Shown here: positions 17,849 to 27,273 of the stretch, piece by piece
Numbering within the stretch: the first letter of the stretch is position 1
How the letters are laid out: each line of letters opens with the position of its first letter
NCBI RefSeq assembly: GCF_002887595.1
Contig: NZ_PEBU01000011.1
Span: 124,001 to 188,000 of the forward strand
Direction of reading: 5' to 3'
DNA: 64,000 nt
DNA from: Bowmanella denitrificans
GTDB taxonomy: Bacteria > Pseudomonadota > Gammaproteobacteria > Enterobacterales > Alteromonadaceae
Program-made: the position numbers and the translations under genes
The notes under the pieces: generated by a model
The model's input: only the letters and a program-made list of their open reading frames with translations
The model's database searches: none
What the model was told of the DNA's origin: nothing

Positions 17849-19428
17849 AACTTGTAGATGTATTGCAAGGTCAGGCGCGTGTCTTCCAGACTACGTGATG
17901 CGCTCTCTGCTTCTCTCTCCAGATAACGCAAGGTTAAAGCCAGATTGGCTTCTTTACTGACTTTTCTGTCCAGGGTCACACTGTGGTTACGTACTTCCTG
18001 GCCATAGCTCCCGGCAATGTTATCTGTACGTGCATAACTGCTGGCTAGCTTAAGGTCAGTTCTTGCCCCCAATTTATAAGTGGCAGATAACTGCACCGTT
18101 CGATTGCGTTGCAACCTGTTGCTTTCCAGATAGTCCATGTAGCCATAGCTATAGTTCAGATTGACCAGAAGTTTGCTGCGATTGTAACCAAGGTTAAAAT
18201 AAGCATTCTCCCTTACAATAATCTCATCCGTTAGTTCCTGACGAACGGTGGGTATATTGACTTGTACTTCATCTGGTTTAGGTTCATAAGTTGGAGAGTC
18301 TGGGAAGAAGCAACCGCTGCCGTCCAGGCTACCCTGCGGGCAAACCAATACCAGAGGATCGCCCGGCACCAACTGAAGTTGTGAGTAACTGGTGAGCCCC
18401 TTGTTATAGCCTAAACGGGTTCGCCATGTACGATTGTTGTGGTTGAGGCTAAGGTTATAATTATCACCAAAAAAGCGTTTGTCATAGCTGGCTTGCACCG
18501 AAGTTCTGCTACTGAATGGCCAACTCAGATCAACGCCAATGTAATTACTTTCATTGTCTCGTTGTTTAAATTTGTTGTAAGTGACACCAATGTAACGGCC
18601 ATTATTGCGGCGCCATTCCAATCCTGCACCATAGCTTTGTGAGTTAACGTTATTTGAGCCAGTGCCGCTGGTAACACCCTCATTGTCAAAATCAGAACCC
18701 ACGGCTATCAGATGCCAGTCGTTGTATATGGCTACGCCAATTCTTCCTTGTAGGCTTCGCCTGGTGAAATCTTCCAGGTTTGAGCGCTTGGTATCCTGAT
18801 GGCTGCCGGAAAGATTCCAATAGACTTGTTTAACTTCATGTCCCTGATAAATACGTGCGGTAAAATTCAGGTTATCGCTGTTCAGTTCTCCATCGCTGCC
18901 AAAACTGTTTGGACTATTATCAGCACGGGACTCCCCGGCCTGTGCAAACAAATCGACGCCCACATAGTCGGGCCGCTTTGGCGTAAAAGCGAGCGAGGCA
19001 CTGTTGCTTTGCACCGTGCTCAATTCTTCAGCATTCAGAATAGGGTCTGTCAGTCCTGCATCACCCGCGAAAGAAGCGCGATGGGAGCGACTGCTTTGCG
19101 CATTGAACTGAATTCGCTCATCCCATAATCCCAGGTTGGAATTGAAATTGACGTCGGTAAAGCTTTTATCCAGCTCGCTACTGTTCTTACTCTGCATTAC
19201 GCTGGTGTTTTTTAGTGTCAGGGCAGCCTTTAACAGTTTGCTGGTATAGTTTGTGCGAATGGAGGGTTCCAGCATCAATGCATTGTTGCTGGTATCCTCG
19301 CCATTGGCAGGATACTCAGTTTTATAGGTGATGACAGACGCACCTACGATGGGCTTAACTTCCAGGTCGCCGCCCTGACTGGCTAAAGGGTGCAAAGCCA
19401 GCGCGCAAGCCAGGCTTATGCGCTTCAT
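17845..19428 (-). CDS. PEP-CTERM/XrtA system-associated outer-membrane beta-barrel protein
   Basis: 527 residues with a short signal peptide (about 1-19), then an almost continuous series of beta strands rich in Asn, Ser, Tyr and Arg, ending in an aromatic strand LTLQYIYKF. Length and position match the TIGR03016-type outer-membrane proteins of exosortase A loci, which may act as the polysaccharide outer-membrane pore or anchor. It is the last gene of the minus-strand unit and overlaps the autokinase gene by 4 bases. Export-pore function is inference. Confidence 0.82.
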   Translation of the reverse strand: MKRISLACALALHPLASQGGDLEVKPIVGASVITYKTEYPANGEDTSNNALMLEPSIRTNYTSKLLKAALTLKNTSVMQSKNSSELDKSFTDVNFNSNLGLWDERIQFNAQSSRSHRASFAGDAGLTDPILNAEELSTVQSNSASLAFTPKRPDYVGVDLFAQAGESRADNSPNSFGSDGELNSDNLNFTARIYQGHEVKQVYWNLSGSHQDTKRSNLEDFTRRSLQGRIGVAIYNDWHLIAVGSDFDNEGVTSGTGSNNVNSQSYGAGLEWRRNNGRYIGVTYNKFKQRDNESNYIGVDLSWPFSSRTSVQASYDKRFFGDNYNLSLNHNNRTWRTRLGYNKGLTSYSQLQLVPGDPLVLVCPQGSLDGSGCFFPDSPTYEPKPDEVQVNIPTVRQELTDEIIVRENAYFNLGYNRSKLLVNLNYSYGYMDYLESNRLQRNRTVQLSATYKLGARTDLKLASSYARTDNIAGSYGQEVRNHSVTLDRKVSKEANLALTLRYLEREAESASRSLEDTRLTLQYIYKF

Positions 19429-20339
19429 TCATCAGCCTCCTGCCGTTGATGGTAGTAATAGCCGTAACCGTAATCGTCCCGCTTTGAACGCTGCGCCTTG
19501 TTGACGATAAACCCTTTGGCCATATCCGGATTAAGCGCTTCTACAGCCGACTGAATATCGGTCAGTTTAGTGCGCCCTTCTTCTACCACGATAACAGCCT
19601 GCCCGGCTAGATTGGCCAGTATGGCTGTCTCGTTAACGCCGAGCATCGGAGGGGTGTCAAATATCACCACCCGGTCTGGATAACGTGTGGCAAACTCTTG
19701 CACGGTTTCCTGCATTTTTTCACTGGCGAGTAACTCAGTGGATAAATGGTGACTTTTTCCGGCCGGGATAATGCGCAGTGTTTCGATGTTGGTGTGGTAA
19801 ATCACATCGGCCACATCCTCTACCTCACCCAGTAAATACTCCATCAGACCATTAGGGGTTTTCTGCTTCAGGGTACGCATCACATTGGGACGCAGTACAT
19901 CAGCATCCACTAACAAAACCGTTTTGTCTTGTTCCAAGGCAATACTCAGCGCCAGGTTGATCGCGTTATATGTCTTACCTTCGTGCGGATTGCAACTCGT
20001 GACCATCAGAATATTCGGGTTGGTCAACGTTTTGGCCAAAGGACCAAAGGCATTGTTCAACACTTTACGTTTAATCGTACGAAATTCTTCGTTAATCTTT
20101 GTTCTGGCGGATGTAGCCGAGACAAAATTATTTTCATCCAGCGCCAGCTCAAAAATCACCTTATCGTCATCTTGACTGACCTTTTGCGATGCTTGTGACG
20201 CAGCGCTTTGCTCAGTTGTGTCAGGCTGCGTGACTGGGCTGTCAGGGGGCGGCGTTGATTGTTCTTTTTCCCTGGCCAATTCGGCTAGTCTGGCCTCTTC
20301 GGCCTTTTTACGTTGCAAGGCCTTTTCAATGGTACTCAT
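19425..20339 (-). CDS. XrtA-associated tyrosine autokinase (BY-kinase)
   Basis: 304 residues from ATG 20339 (MSTIEKALQRKK). A longer frame to 20393 would add 18 residues that sit inside the upstream gene, and GGGGGA precedes ATG 20339. After a charged, Pro-rich linker comes a P-loop (SCNPHEGKT, about residues 113-121), then VLLVDADVLRP (Walker A') and VVIFDTPP (Walker B). The C-terminus carries a tyrosine cluster, DDYGYGYYY, the usual autophosphorylation site. BY-kinases pair with Wzz-type proteins to control polymer length and export; its partner is the gene directly upstream, whose stop overlaps its start. Confidence 0.93.
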   Translation of the reverse strand: MSTIEKALQRKKAEEARLAELAREKEQSTPPPDSPVTQPDTTEQSAASQASQKVSQDDDKVIFELALDENNFVSATSARTKINEEFRTIKRKVLNNAFGPLAKTLTNPNILMVTSCNPHEGKTYNAINLALSIALEQDKTVLLVDADVLRPNVMRTLKQKTPNGLMEYLLGEVEDVADVIYHTNIETLRIIPAGKSHHLSTELLASEKMQETVQEFATRYPDRVVIFDTPPMLGVNETAILANLAGQAVIVVEEGRTKLTDIQSAVEALNPDMAKGFIVNKAQRSKRDDYGYGYYYHQRQEADE

Positions 20340-21946
20340 AGCAATCCCCCGAACAACTGTTTGGGAAAGCCACCATATACGGCTTCTATCCAAACCAATG
20401 CCACAAAACTAAACATCAGTACGGATGAGGACATGGCAAAAATTAACATACGCCGTCTGTTCTGTTTATTTAACTTATCGGCATTTCGATGTGACACCAG
20501 GCCCAATACCGGCGTCTTGAAGTGCTCAACTAACTGACGGTAATTGACCACCACTGGGTTAATCTGGCTGATCAAAAATGCGATACCCAGGCCAGTACCA
20601 AATCCGACAATCAATACGGCAGAGTAAAGTGCAATGCGCGCTGGGCCTGAAGGCTTGGTAGGCAGGAGAGGGGGATCTATGACCCTAAACTGTACATCAT
20701 CAGAGGTGGCTTCGGCTTTCCTTGATAACTGCGCAGACTCCCGACGCTGTAACAGCTCTTCATATTTGGCTTTAGTGATACCGTAGTCGCGGTTGAGGCC
20801 GGTTAACTCAGCTTCCAGCTCTGGAATCAAGTTTATTTTCTCTTCTAACGTATTAACGTTGTTTTGGTAGTTTTCCACCCTGACCTGAATAGAGGCAATC
20901 TCACTTTCCAAATTAGCCACAGTGATCTTCATCTGCTGATAAACCGGATTCTGATTCAGATTTCCAAACTGATTATAGGTCCCGGTTGTCTGTGCAGTTT
21001 CGCTCATGCTTTCCAACTGCTCCCTGCGCTCTTTTTTCAACCTGGCTATCAGGGCTTTTGTTTTGACAACATCTGGATGTTCATCGGTATAGCGAATCAG
21101 CAGATCATCCAAATTTTCCTCTAAGTTGGCTATTCTACCGTCAAACTGGGTGCTGATGCCTGGACTGGGATTATCTGACAGCTCCGGGGTAACCAGGCCA
21201 AAAACCGGTTCTTCACCGTGTAACTGTGCCTGAGCCGAGACCAGTTGAGATTCCAGTTCCTTTAATCGTAACTTTGCCTGTTCTAATAAGGCCCGCTCAC
21301 TCTGTAGTTGCGCGTAGTAGTCGTTATTACCACCTGGCAGCACTTGTTGCCTGGAGCGTTTGAAATCCGCTAGTCGTTGCTCGGATTCAAGCAGCCTTTG
21401 TTCATATTCCTTTATTTGCCGGTCAATAAATTCTTCGGCCGAATCACTGCTTTGTCTGGAACTGCCCAGATTAGATTCAATAAATTCATTTAAGGTAATC
21501 TGCACAATACGCTGAGCCAACGCCGGTGTATTGGACGTATAGCTGATGGTATATATGTTTGCGTCTCGGGTACTGCTCAGGCCGATATCCTTGCGCAGAT
21601 TATCGATCATCTCCTCGAAGTCTGCGTTGGTTTTCGCTGAAATATCCAAATCTGCTTCGCGGGCAATCTTTTCCAGATTCGGCCTGCTGAGTAAGGTCCG
21701 AGCGACCAATGTCACCTGCTGTTCCGGGTTGTTATAAACAGCCAAGCCCCTCAACAGAGGACGCAGCAAACTGTTTGTGTCGACATACACCCGCGCTGAG
21801 GATTCATAGGTGTCGGGAAGCGACACCACATACAGCCAGCCTAACGGACAAATCAGCCATGATGAAATTATGACATAACGTTTTTTGATCCAGATACCTT
21901 TGATATAGGTCTGGATCTGGTCAATAACCTGTTGAAAACCAATCAT
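20336..21946 (-). CDS. XrtA-associated chain-length determinant protein (Wzz/PCP family)
   Basis: 536 residues. An N-terminal membrane span (about 25-45) leads into a Wzz domain with YVDTNSLLRPLLRGL (about 73-87), then a long periplasmic coiled coil (about 170-400), and finally two closely spaced hydrophobic segments (LYSAVLIVGFGTGLGIAFLI and MLIFAMSSSVLMFSFVALVW). The family sets polymer length and contacts the BY-kinase encoded next, with which it overlaps by 4 bases. It matches the exosortase A-type chain-length proteins (TIGR03007-like) in length and layout. Confidence 0.93.
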   Translation of the reverse strand: MIGFQQVIDQIQTYIKGIWIKKRYVIISSWLICPLGWLYVVSLPDTYESSARVYVDTNSLLRPLLRGLAVYNNPEQQVTLVARTLLSRPNLEKIAREADLDISAKTNADFEEMIDNLRKDIGLSSTRDANIYTISYTSNTPALAQRIVQITLNEFIESNLGSSRQSSDSAEEFIDRQIKEYEQRLLESEQRLADFKRSRQQVLPGGNNDYYAQLQSERALLEQAKLRLKELESQLVSAQAQLHGEEPVFGLVTPELSDNPSPGISTQFDGRIANLEENLDDLLIRYTDEHPDVVKTKALIARLKKERREQLESMSETAQTTGTYNQFGNLNQNPVYQQMKITVANLESEIASIQVRVENYQNNVNTLEEKINLIPELEAELTGLNRDYGITKAKYEELLQRRESAQLSRKAEATSDDVQFRVIDPPLLPTKPSGPARIALYSAVLIVGFGTGLGIAFLISQINPVVVNYRQLVEHFKTPVLGLVSHRNADKLNKQNRRRMLIFAMSSSVLMFSFVALVWIEAVYGGFPKQLFGGLL

Positions 21947-21968
21947 ATTATCTACTGCTTAGGTGGTT

Positions 21969-22607
21969 CTAAAACCAAGCTTCGGGGATTATCAGAATAT
22001 CGCCCGGTAGCAGGTCTACGTTTTCAGAAATCTCACCTGACTTGATAAGTGAGTCTAAGTAAACCGAATATTCTACCTGCTTTCCATTTTCCACCCTAAT
22101 AAGTTTGGCGCTGTCACCGGCTGCAAACTCAGTTAAGCCACCCACGGCTATCATTAAATCCAGCAAAGTCATATTTTCTTTGTAGCTGATGGCTTGAGGA
22201 TTAGCGGCTTCGCCAATTACTCGTACCTGTTCGCTAAACGGACCTGAAAAGCCTGTCATGCTGACAGTGACGATGGGGTCACGAATATATTTGGATAACA
22301 CCTTTTCCATATCCCGTGCCAGCACTGAAGGCGTTTTACCCGATACTTCAATGTCTTCCACTAACGATGTGGTTATCTTACCGTCCGGGCGCACGACGAA
22401 TGACCCGGATATTTCCGGGTTGCGCCAAACAAAAATTTGTAGATTGTCTCCCGGGCCAATTAAATAATTGTAATTATCAATAGCAGTGGTCAGGGATGCA
22501 TGTGCGGTGGCTGGTGGCAGCTTTTGTACGCTACAGGCTGAAATAAAAGCGGCGATTGAAAAGGTCAACGCTAGCTGTGTGGCTTTGATTGCGTTCATGT
22601 CAGTCAT
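21969..22607 (-). CDS. XrtA-associated polysaccharide export lipoprotein (Wza family)
   Basis: 212 residues. A lipoprotein signal ends in FISAC with Cys25 as the acylated residue. The mature part has the Poly_export domain (YLIGPGDNLQIFVWRNPEIS, about residues 48-67) and a SLBB-like domain (about 125-205). Wza-type proteins form the outer-membrane exit channel. The first ATG (22607) has AAGGAA close upstream; ATG at 22598 is also possible and would shorten the signal by three residues. First gene of the minus-strand unit, divergent from the initiating transferase gene with 165 bases between. Confidence 0.92.
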   Translation of the reverse strand: MTDMNAIKATQLALTFSIAAFISACSVQKLPPATAHASLTTAIDNYNYLIGPGDNLQIFVWRNPEISGSFVVRPDGKITTSLVEDIEVSGKTPSVLARDMEKVLSKYIRDPIVTVSMTGFSGPFSEQVRVIGEAANPQAISYKENMTLLDLMIAVGGLTEFAAGDSAKLIRVENGKQVEYSVYLDSLIKSGEISENVDLLPGDILIIPEAWF

Positions 22608-22677
22608 ATTCCTTACTTATGGACTTCGTAGACTTAAGTCTGGCAAAACTATCTGTTTTCGCATTAACATGTAGACA

Positions 22678-22683
22678 TATAAT
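22678..22683 (+). promoter_or_regulatory. Possible -10 box in the divergent export/biosynthesis intergenic region
   Basis: TATAAT matches the sigma-70 -10 consensus exactly and lies 89 bases before the plus-strand GTG start. No convincing -35 box is seen 16-18 bases upstream (GTTTTC is the nearest). Just downstream, A7G (22692-22699) and CT7 (22717-22724) can pair into an AT-rich hairpin in the leader. Confidence 0.35.
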
Positions 22684-22772
22684 GCTATGACAAAAAAAGT
22701 TAGTCTATCCCTAAACCTTTTTTTAGCCTGACTTCTTGTTTCAATATTATTAAAAAGTAAAGGAATCAATCT

Positions 22773-24185
22773 GTGAAGGCAGCCAACCGGCGTCAATCTA
22801 AACGCTCAAATATACTGGTTTTATTGGAAGGAGCGCTGATTGCTTATCTCGCCTATGTAGCCAATACCTTGATTTTGCAGGTTTCTCAGCAACCTGCCCC
22901 ATCGGCTAATAAGCTGGCGTTTAATATTTTGTTGTTTACCTTCTTGGTTCTGGTGTCTGCATTATCGGTCGGACTGTATGAGCCAAAACTACGTGAGACC
23001 TTTCGTGGCATTATTCGACGTATTTTCGTTTGTGTTGCTCTTAGCTATTTCGTCATGGAGTTGATTACCAGTACCTTTCTTATTGAGCTGTCGTTGCACC
23101 CTTATTACCTGCCAACAGCATCTGGTTTGGTTATTCTTGCGCTGGTGCTATTCCGCTATTTTTCAAACCGATTGGGGTTATTGGGGTTGGGCAAAGTTCG
23201 CTTAATTGTGCTGGGGGCCGGTGAGCGGGCATCCATCATAGAAAAGCGCATGCGCAGGGAAGTTGACAGAATAGGCTTCGAATTAGTGGGCTTTATCCCT
23301 ATTCCCGGTGATGATCGCAGTAGCGGTATCCAGGCTGAAAAACTGGTTCATGTCAAAGTGGATGAGAACTTTCGCGATTTTCTGCTGGAAAATGACATAG
23401 AGGAAGTGGTGATTGCCTGTGACCAGCGCAGAGGAACACTCCCCATCGAAGTCCTGTTTGATTGCCGAATTCGGGGTATTGAGGTGGTGGACATTCTGGA
23501 TTTTATGGAAAGGGAAACAGGCCAGATAGTGGTTAACCTGATTTATCCAAGTTGGGTCATTTATTCCAACGGTTTCTCCAGCCAGAATTATCTTCGCGAT
23601 ATGCTGGATTACGGTATGAATGCGTTTTTTGCCTTGCTGGTGTTGGCGTTCACCTGGCCTTTTATGCTGCTTACCGCCCTGTTAATTTATATTGAAGACG
23701 GCTTTCGTACCGGTGCCTCGGTGTTTTATAAGCAGGACCGGGTTGGTTTAAACGGCAAAATGTTCAAAATTATCAAGTTCCGTAGCATGCGGCCCGATGC
23801 CGAAAAGGATGGGGCAAAGTGGGCCACGCAGGGAGACAGCAGGGTCACACGGATAGGCAATATTATCCGCAAGTATCGAATCGACGAATTGCCGCAGCTA
23901 TGGAATGTGCTGAAAGGTGAAATGAGTTTTATTGGGCCTCGCCCTGAACGTCCGGAATTCGTTGAGCAACTGATAAAGCAAATTCCGTATTACAATCAGC
24001 GTCACAATGTTAAGCCTGGGCTGGCCGGATGGGCGCAGTTAAATTATCCCTATGGCGCCAGTGTCGAAGACTCCATGGAAAAACTGAAGTTTGACCTTTA
24101 TTACGTTAAACATCAGAGCCTGCTGTTGGACATTTTGATCCTGATACGCACGGTCGAGGTGGTGCTGTTTGGGAAGGGACGATAG
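22773..24185 (+). CDS. Undecaprenyl-phosphate sugar-1-phosphate transferase, XrtA type (EpsB family)
   Basis: 470 residues. Four N-terminal membrane spans (about 12-125), a Rossmann-like middle (LIVLGAGERASIIEKRM), another span (about 285-310), then the catalytic sugar transferase domain with KIIKFRSMRPDAEKDG and RKYRIDELPQLWNVLKGEMSF split by a short loop. The enzyme starts the repeat unit by moving a sugar phosphate onto undecaprenyl phosphate at the inner membrane. GTG 22773 is used, with AAGGAA 8 bases upstream. First gene of the large plus-strand operon; the next start directly abuts its stop. Confidence 0.94.
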   Translation: MKAANRRQSKRSNILVLLEGALIAYLAYVANTLILQVSQQPAPSANKLAFNILLFTFLVLVSALSVGLYEPKLRETFRGIIRRIFVCVALSYFVMELITSTFLIELSLHPYYLPTASGLVILALVLFRYFSNRLGLLGLGKVRLIVLGAGERASIIEKRMRREVDRIGFELVGFIPIPGDDRSSGIQAEKLVHVKVDENFRDFLLENDIEEVVIACDQRRGTLPIEVLFDCRIRGIEVVDILDFMERETGQIVVNLIYPSWVIYSNGFSSQNYLRDMLDYGMNAFFALLVLAFTWPFMLLTALLIYIEDGFRTGASVFYKQDRVGLNGKMFKIIKFRSMRPDAEKDGAKWATQGDSRVTRIGNIIRKYRIDELPQLWNVLKGEMSFIGPRPERPEFVEQLIKQIPYYNQRHNVKPGLAGWAQLNYPYGASVEDSMEKLKFDLYYVKHQSLLLDILILIRTVEVVLFGKGR

Positions 24186-25031
24186 ATGAAGGATCTGCAT
24201 ACCTGCCTCAACGCTATGACCGTCGATGTGGAAGACTTCTTCCACGTGTCGGCCTTCGACAAAATTATCAAACCTGCAGACTGGGAGAACTTTAACCCCA
24301 GAGTGGACAACAACACGCGCCGATTGCTGGATATTTTTGCCCGGCATGGCGTGAAGTCTACCTTTTTCGTGCTGGGCTGGGTGGCGGAGCGCTATCCACA
24401 ACTCATTAAAGAGATTCATGCCCAGGGGCACGAAATCGCCAGTCACGGATACGCTCACCGCCGGGCCAGTGAACAGAGCCGTGAAGAATTCAAGCAAGAT
24501 GTTGTGCGTTCCAAACAGCATTTGGAAGATTTACTTGGCGAGGCGGTGATCGGCTACCGGGCGCCAAGCTTTTCTATTGGTTATAGCAACGAATGGGCAT
24601 TTGAAGTGCTTGTTGAGCTGGGGTTTGTTTATAGTTCAAGCACTTATCCTGTCAAGCATGACCTCTATGGCACCCCTGACTGGCCGAGGTTTGCCTACAA
24701 CCGACCTGAAAACATTATTGAAATTCCCATCCCGACGCTGAAGATGTTCGGGCGTCAGGTGCCGATTGGGGGAGGAGGGTATTTCCGTCTTTATCCATAC
24801 GGTATGACGCGCCATTTGGTGAGGAAATATCTGGAGAAAGAGAAGCAGCCCTATTCCTTTTATTTCCATCCCTGGGAAATTGATGCTGAGCAGCCGAGGC
24901 TGACACAGGCATCGGCTAAATCAAGATTTCGTCATTATGTCAATCTGCAGCATACCGAAGCTAAGCTGGAAAGGCTGCTGCAGGATTTTAACTGGTCAAC
25001 TATGAAGGACGTATACGGGGTCAATGCGTGA
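24186..25031 (+). CDS. XrtA-associated polysaccharide deacetylase (NodB family)
   Basis: 281 residues. NodB-fold motifs are the N-terminal TVDVEDFFHV (about residues 12-21, holding the catalytic and metal Asp), SHGYAH with His87 and His91, and GYRAPSFSIG (about 122-131). The C-terminal part has FYFHPWEID. The length and TVDVED variant match the exosortase A-associated deacetylases (TIGR03006-like). Likely removes an N-acetyl group from a GlcNAc-type sugar; no signal peptide is visible, so it may act on the cytoplasmic, lipid-linked intermediate. The 3' end overlaps the next GTG start by 4 bases. Confidence 0.92.
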   Translation: MKDLHTCLNAMTVDVEDFFHVSAFDKIIKPADWENFNPRVDNNTRRLLDIFARHGVKSTFFVLGWVAERYPQLIKEIHAQGHEIASHGYAHRRASEQSREEFKQDVVRSKQHLEDLLGEAVIGYRAPSFSIGYSNEWAFEVLVELGFVYSSSTYPVKHDLYGTPDWPRFAYNRPENIIEIPIPTLKMFGRQVPIGGGGYFRLYPYGMTRHLVRKYLEKEKQPYSFYFHPWEIDAEQPRLTQASAKSRFRHYVNLQHTEAKLERLLQDFNWSTMKDVYGVNA

Positions 25032-26062
25032 TTGAAGTTAAGCGTTTTGCAGATGATCCTCGGGTTGCTGCTGACTGGGATAGTTACGTTGAGGGTTGTG
25101 AGTCTGCCAGCTTTTTCCATTTAAGTGGTTGGCTTAAGGTTAATGAGCAGGTTTACGGCCACAAAGGGCATTATTTATATGCCAGTGATGGTCAGCGCAT
25201 TGTTGGCGTACTGCCGTTAGTTGAACAAAAAAGTCGTCTGTTTGGCCACGCACTGGTTTCCACACCTTTTTGTGTTTATGGCGGTGTGGCGGCCGATACA
25301 AATGAAGTTCAGGTTGCTTTGGAAGACGCTGCAATGGCATTAGCTGAGCAACTTGGTGTGGGCTATTTGGAACTCCGCAACAAAGTGGCCAGCAGCCATC
25401 CTAAGCTGGTGGAAAAGTGCGCGCATTCCTTCTTTGCCTGGCCGTTAGCCGATACGCCAGAAGCGATTCTGGCCGGAGTAAAGAAAAAGCAACGAGCTGT
25501 GATTCGCCACTCTCTGAATGCCAATTTGAGTTTCCGTGTAGACGGAGATACACGCACTGCTTACGACATATACTCCGAAAGTGTGCGAAATTTAGGTACA
25601 CCTGTTTTCCCCAGCAAGTATTTCCAGGCACTGAAAGCAATCTTTACTGAACGCTGTGATGTATTGACCGTGGAGCATCAGGGCAAAGCGGTTTCCTCGG
25701 TTTTGAATTTTTATTTTCGTGATCAGGTCTTGCCATATTACGGTGGTGGCCTTCCTCAGGCCCGGGACTTGAAAAGTAACGACTTTATGTATTACCAACT
25801 GATGTGCTCGGCACAACAGCGGGGCTATGGGTATTACGATTTTGGTCGCAGTAAGGACGATTCAGGGGCTTATCAATATAAGAAGCATTGGGGCATGGAG
25901 CCTGTGCCTTTGCACTATCAATTCTATTTGGTGAAAGCGGCCGAATTGCCCAATCTGAGCCCTAACAATCCCAAGTATCAATTTTTTATTAAAGCCTGGC
26001 AAAAACTGCCACTTTGGCTGAGTCGTGCCTTAGGGCCCATGCTGTCTAAATATCTGGGGTAA
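25028..26062 (+). CDS. FemAB family XrtA/PEP-CTERM system-associated protein
   Basis: 344 residues with a double-GNAT FemAB-like layout: YGHKGHYLYASDGQRIVGVLPL in the first half (quoted in two parts: YGHKGHYLY and RIVGVLPL) and YYDFGRSKDDSGAYQYKKHWG in the second (key part FGRSKDDSGAYQYKKHWG), a strongly conserved block of this family. Relatives transfer amino acids from aminoacyl-tRNA; XrtA-locus members are thought to add an amino acid or acyl group to the glycan. GTG 25028 overlaps the previous stop as GTGA. Substrate unknown. Confidence 0.9.
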   Translation: MIEVKRFADDPRVAADWDSYVEGCESASFFHLSGWLKVNEQVYGHKGHYLYASDGQRIVGVLPLVEQKSRLFGHALVSTPFCVYGGVAADTNEVQVALEDAAMALAEQLGVGYLELRNKVASSHPKLVEKCAHSFFAWPLADTPEAILAGVKKKQRAVIRHSLNANLSFRVDGDTRTAYDIYSESVRNLGTPVFPSKYFQALKAIFTERCDVLTVEHQGKAVSSVLNFYFRDQVLPYYGGGLPQARDLKSNDFMYYQLMCSAQQRGYGYYDFGRSKDDSGAYQYKKHWGMEPVPLHYQFYLVKAAELPNLSPNNPKYQFFIKAWQKLPLWLSRALGPMLSKYLG

Positions 26063-26067
26063 GGCCG

Positions 26068-27273
26068 ATGAGCAAGGAGCCACTGCTATTTTTGTGTCAC
26101 CGTATTCCCTATCCGCCAAACAAAGGGGACAAGATTCGTTCCTTTAATATTCTCAAAGAATTGAGTCAACACTACGACATTCACCTGGGGAGTTTGGTGG
26201 ACGACCCGCACGACTGGCAATATCAGGATGTTCTGAACAAGTACTGCAAAGATGTTTTTCTGCGGCCACTCTCGCCTCTGTGGGGAAAGCTTAAAGGCCT
26301 GTTTGGTATGTTGCTGGGGAAGCCGATTTCATTGACCTACTTCCACGACAGGCAGTTACAAGCCTGGGTAAGCCGCAAGCTTGCTGGCAGAGATATTCGT
26401 AAAGTATTTCTATATAGCTCGGCCATGTGCGGCTATGTGGAAAGTCAGGCAGACTTGCACAGGGTGGCGGATTTTGTCGATGTGGATTCCGATAAATGGC
26501 GCCAGTATGCAGAAAAAGCCACGAATCCCCTGATGAAAGCAGTATATAGATTTGAAGCCAGAGCTCTGGCCGCCTATGAGCGGCGCATCACCCGGGCGTT
26601 TGATGCGGTGAGTTTTGTCTCAGGCGAGGAAGCGGTTTTTTTTGCCCGGACCTTGCCCGCTGAGTCTGCCAACAAGGTGTTTGCATTCCCAAATGGGGTG
26701 GATACCGAGTTTTTTAATCCAAGTCTTGTCTCCACGTCCCCCTTCAATTCGCCTTATTTAGTGTTTACCGGCGCCATGGATTACTGGGCTAATGTAGACG
26801 CGGTTGTCTGGTTTGCCAGCAAAGTATGGCCTGCTATTCACAAGCAGCATCCGCAACTGCAGTTTGCCATAGTCGGGGGTAATCCTACCGACAAAGTTAA
26901 ACAACTGGCAAATACAGCCGGTGTTGTGGTAACCGGCAGAGTCGAAGATATCCGCCCTTATATCACGCATGCGCTTTTCGCTGTGGCACCGCTGCGTATT
27001 GCCAGGGGGATTCAGAATAAAGTGCTGGAAGCTATGGCCTTGAGTAAAACAGTGGTGATGACACAAATGGCCGCCGAAGGCATACAGCTTCCATCGGGCC
27101 AACTTCCGCTGATACATGACGAAGCTAATGCGTTTACAGACTGTTGTCTGCAACTGTTGGATAGTCCTGATAAGGCGCAGGAGACGGCACTGGAGAATCT
27201 GCATTGGATTCGAACCCATTATCAATGGCAAGCTGTGATGGACAAGCTGATAGAGAAGTTAAATGATGCGTAG
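26068..27273 (+). CDS. XrtA-associated glycosyltransferase (TIGR03087-like)
   Basis: 401 residues in a GT-B layout. The N-terminal FLCHRIPYPPNKGDKIRSF is the hallmark opening of the first exosortase A-associated sugar transferase. The C-terminal half has LVFTGAMDYWANVDAV, FAIVGGNPTD and the acidic, sugar-nucleotide-contacting GIQNKVLEAMALSKTVV (E-x7 type). It should add one sugar to the lipid-linked repeat unit at the cytoplasmic face. ATG 26068 has AAGG close upstream; the 3' end overlaps the exosortase gene by 11 bases. Donor sugar unknown. Confidence 0.9.
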   Translation: MSKEPLLFLCHRIPYPPNKGDKIRSFNILKELSQHYDIHLGSLVDDPHDWQYQDVLNKYCKDVFLRPLSPLWGKLKGLFGMLLGKPISLTYFHDRQLQAWVSRKLAGRDIRKVFLYSSAMCGYVESQADLHRVADFVDVDSDKWRQYAEKATNPLMKAVYRFEARALAAYERRITRAFDAVSFVSGEEAVFFARTLPAESANKVFAFPNGVDTEFFNPSLVSTSPFNSPYLVFTGAMDYWANVDAVVWFASKVWPAIHKQHPQLQFAIVGGNPTDKVKQLANTAGVVVTGRVEDIRPYITHALFAVAPLRIARGIQNKVLEAMALSKTVVMTQMAAEGIQLPSGQLPLIHDEANAFTDCCLQLLDSPDKAQETALENLHWIRTHYQWQAVMDKLIEKLNDA

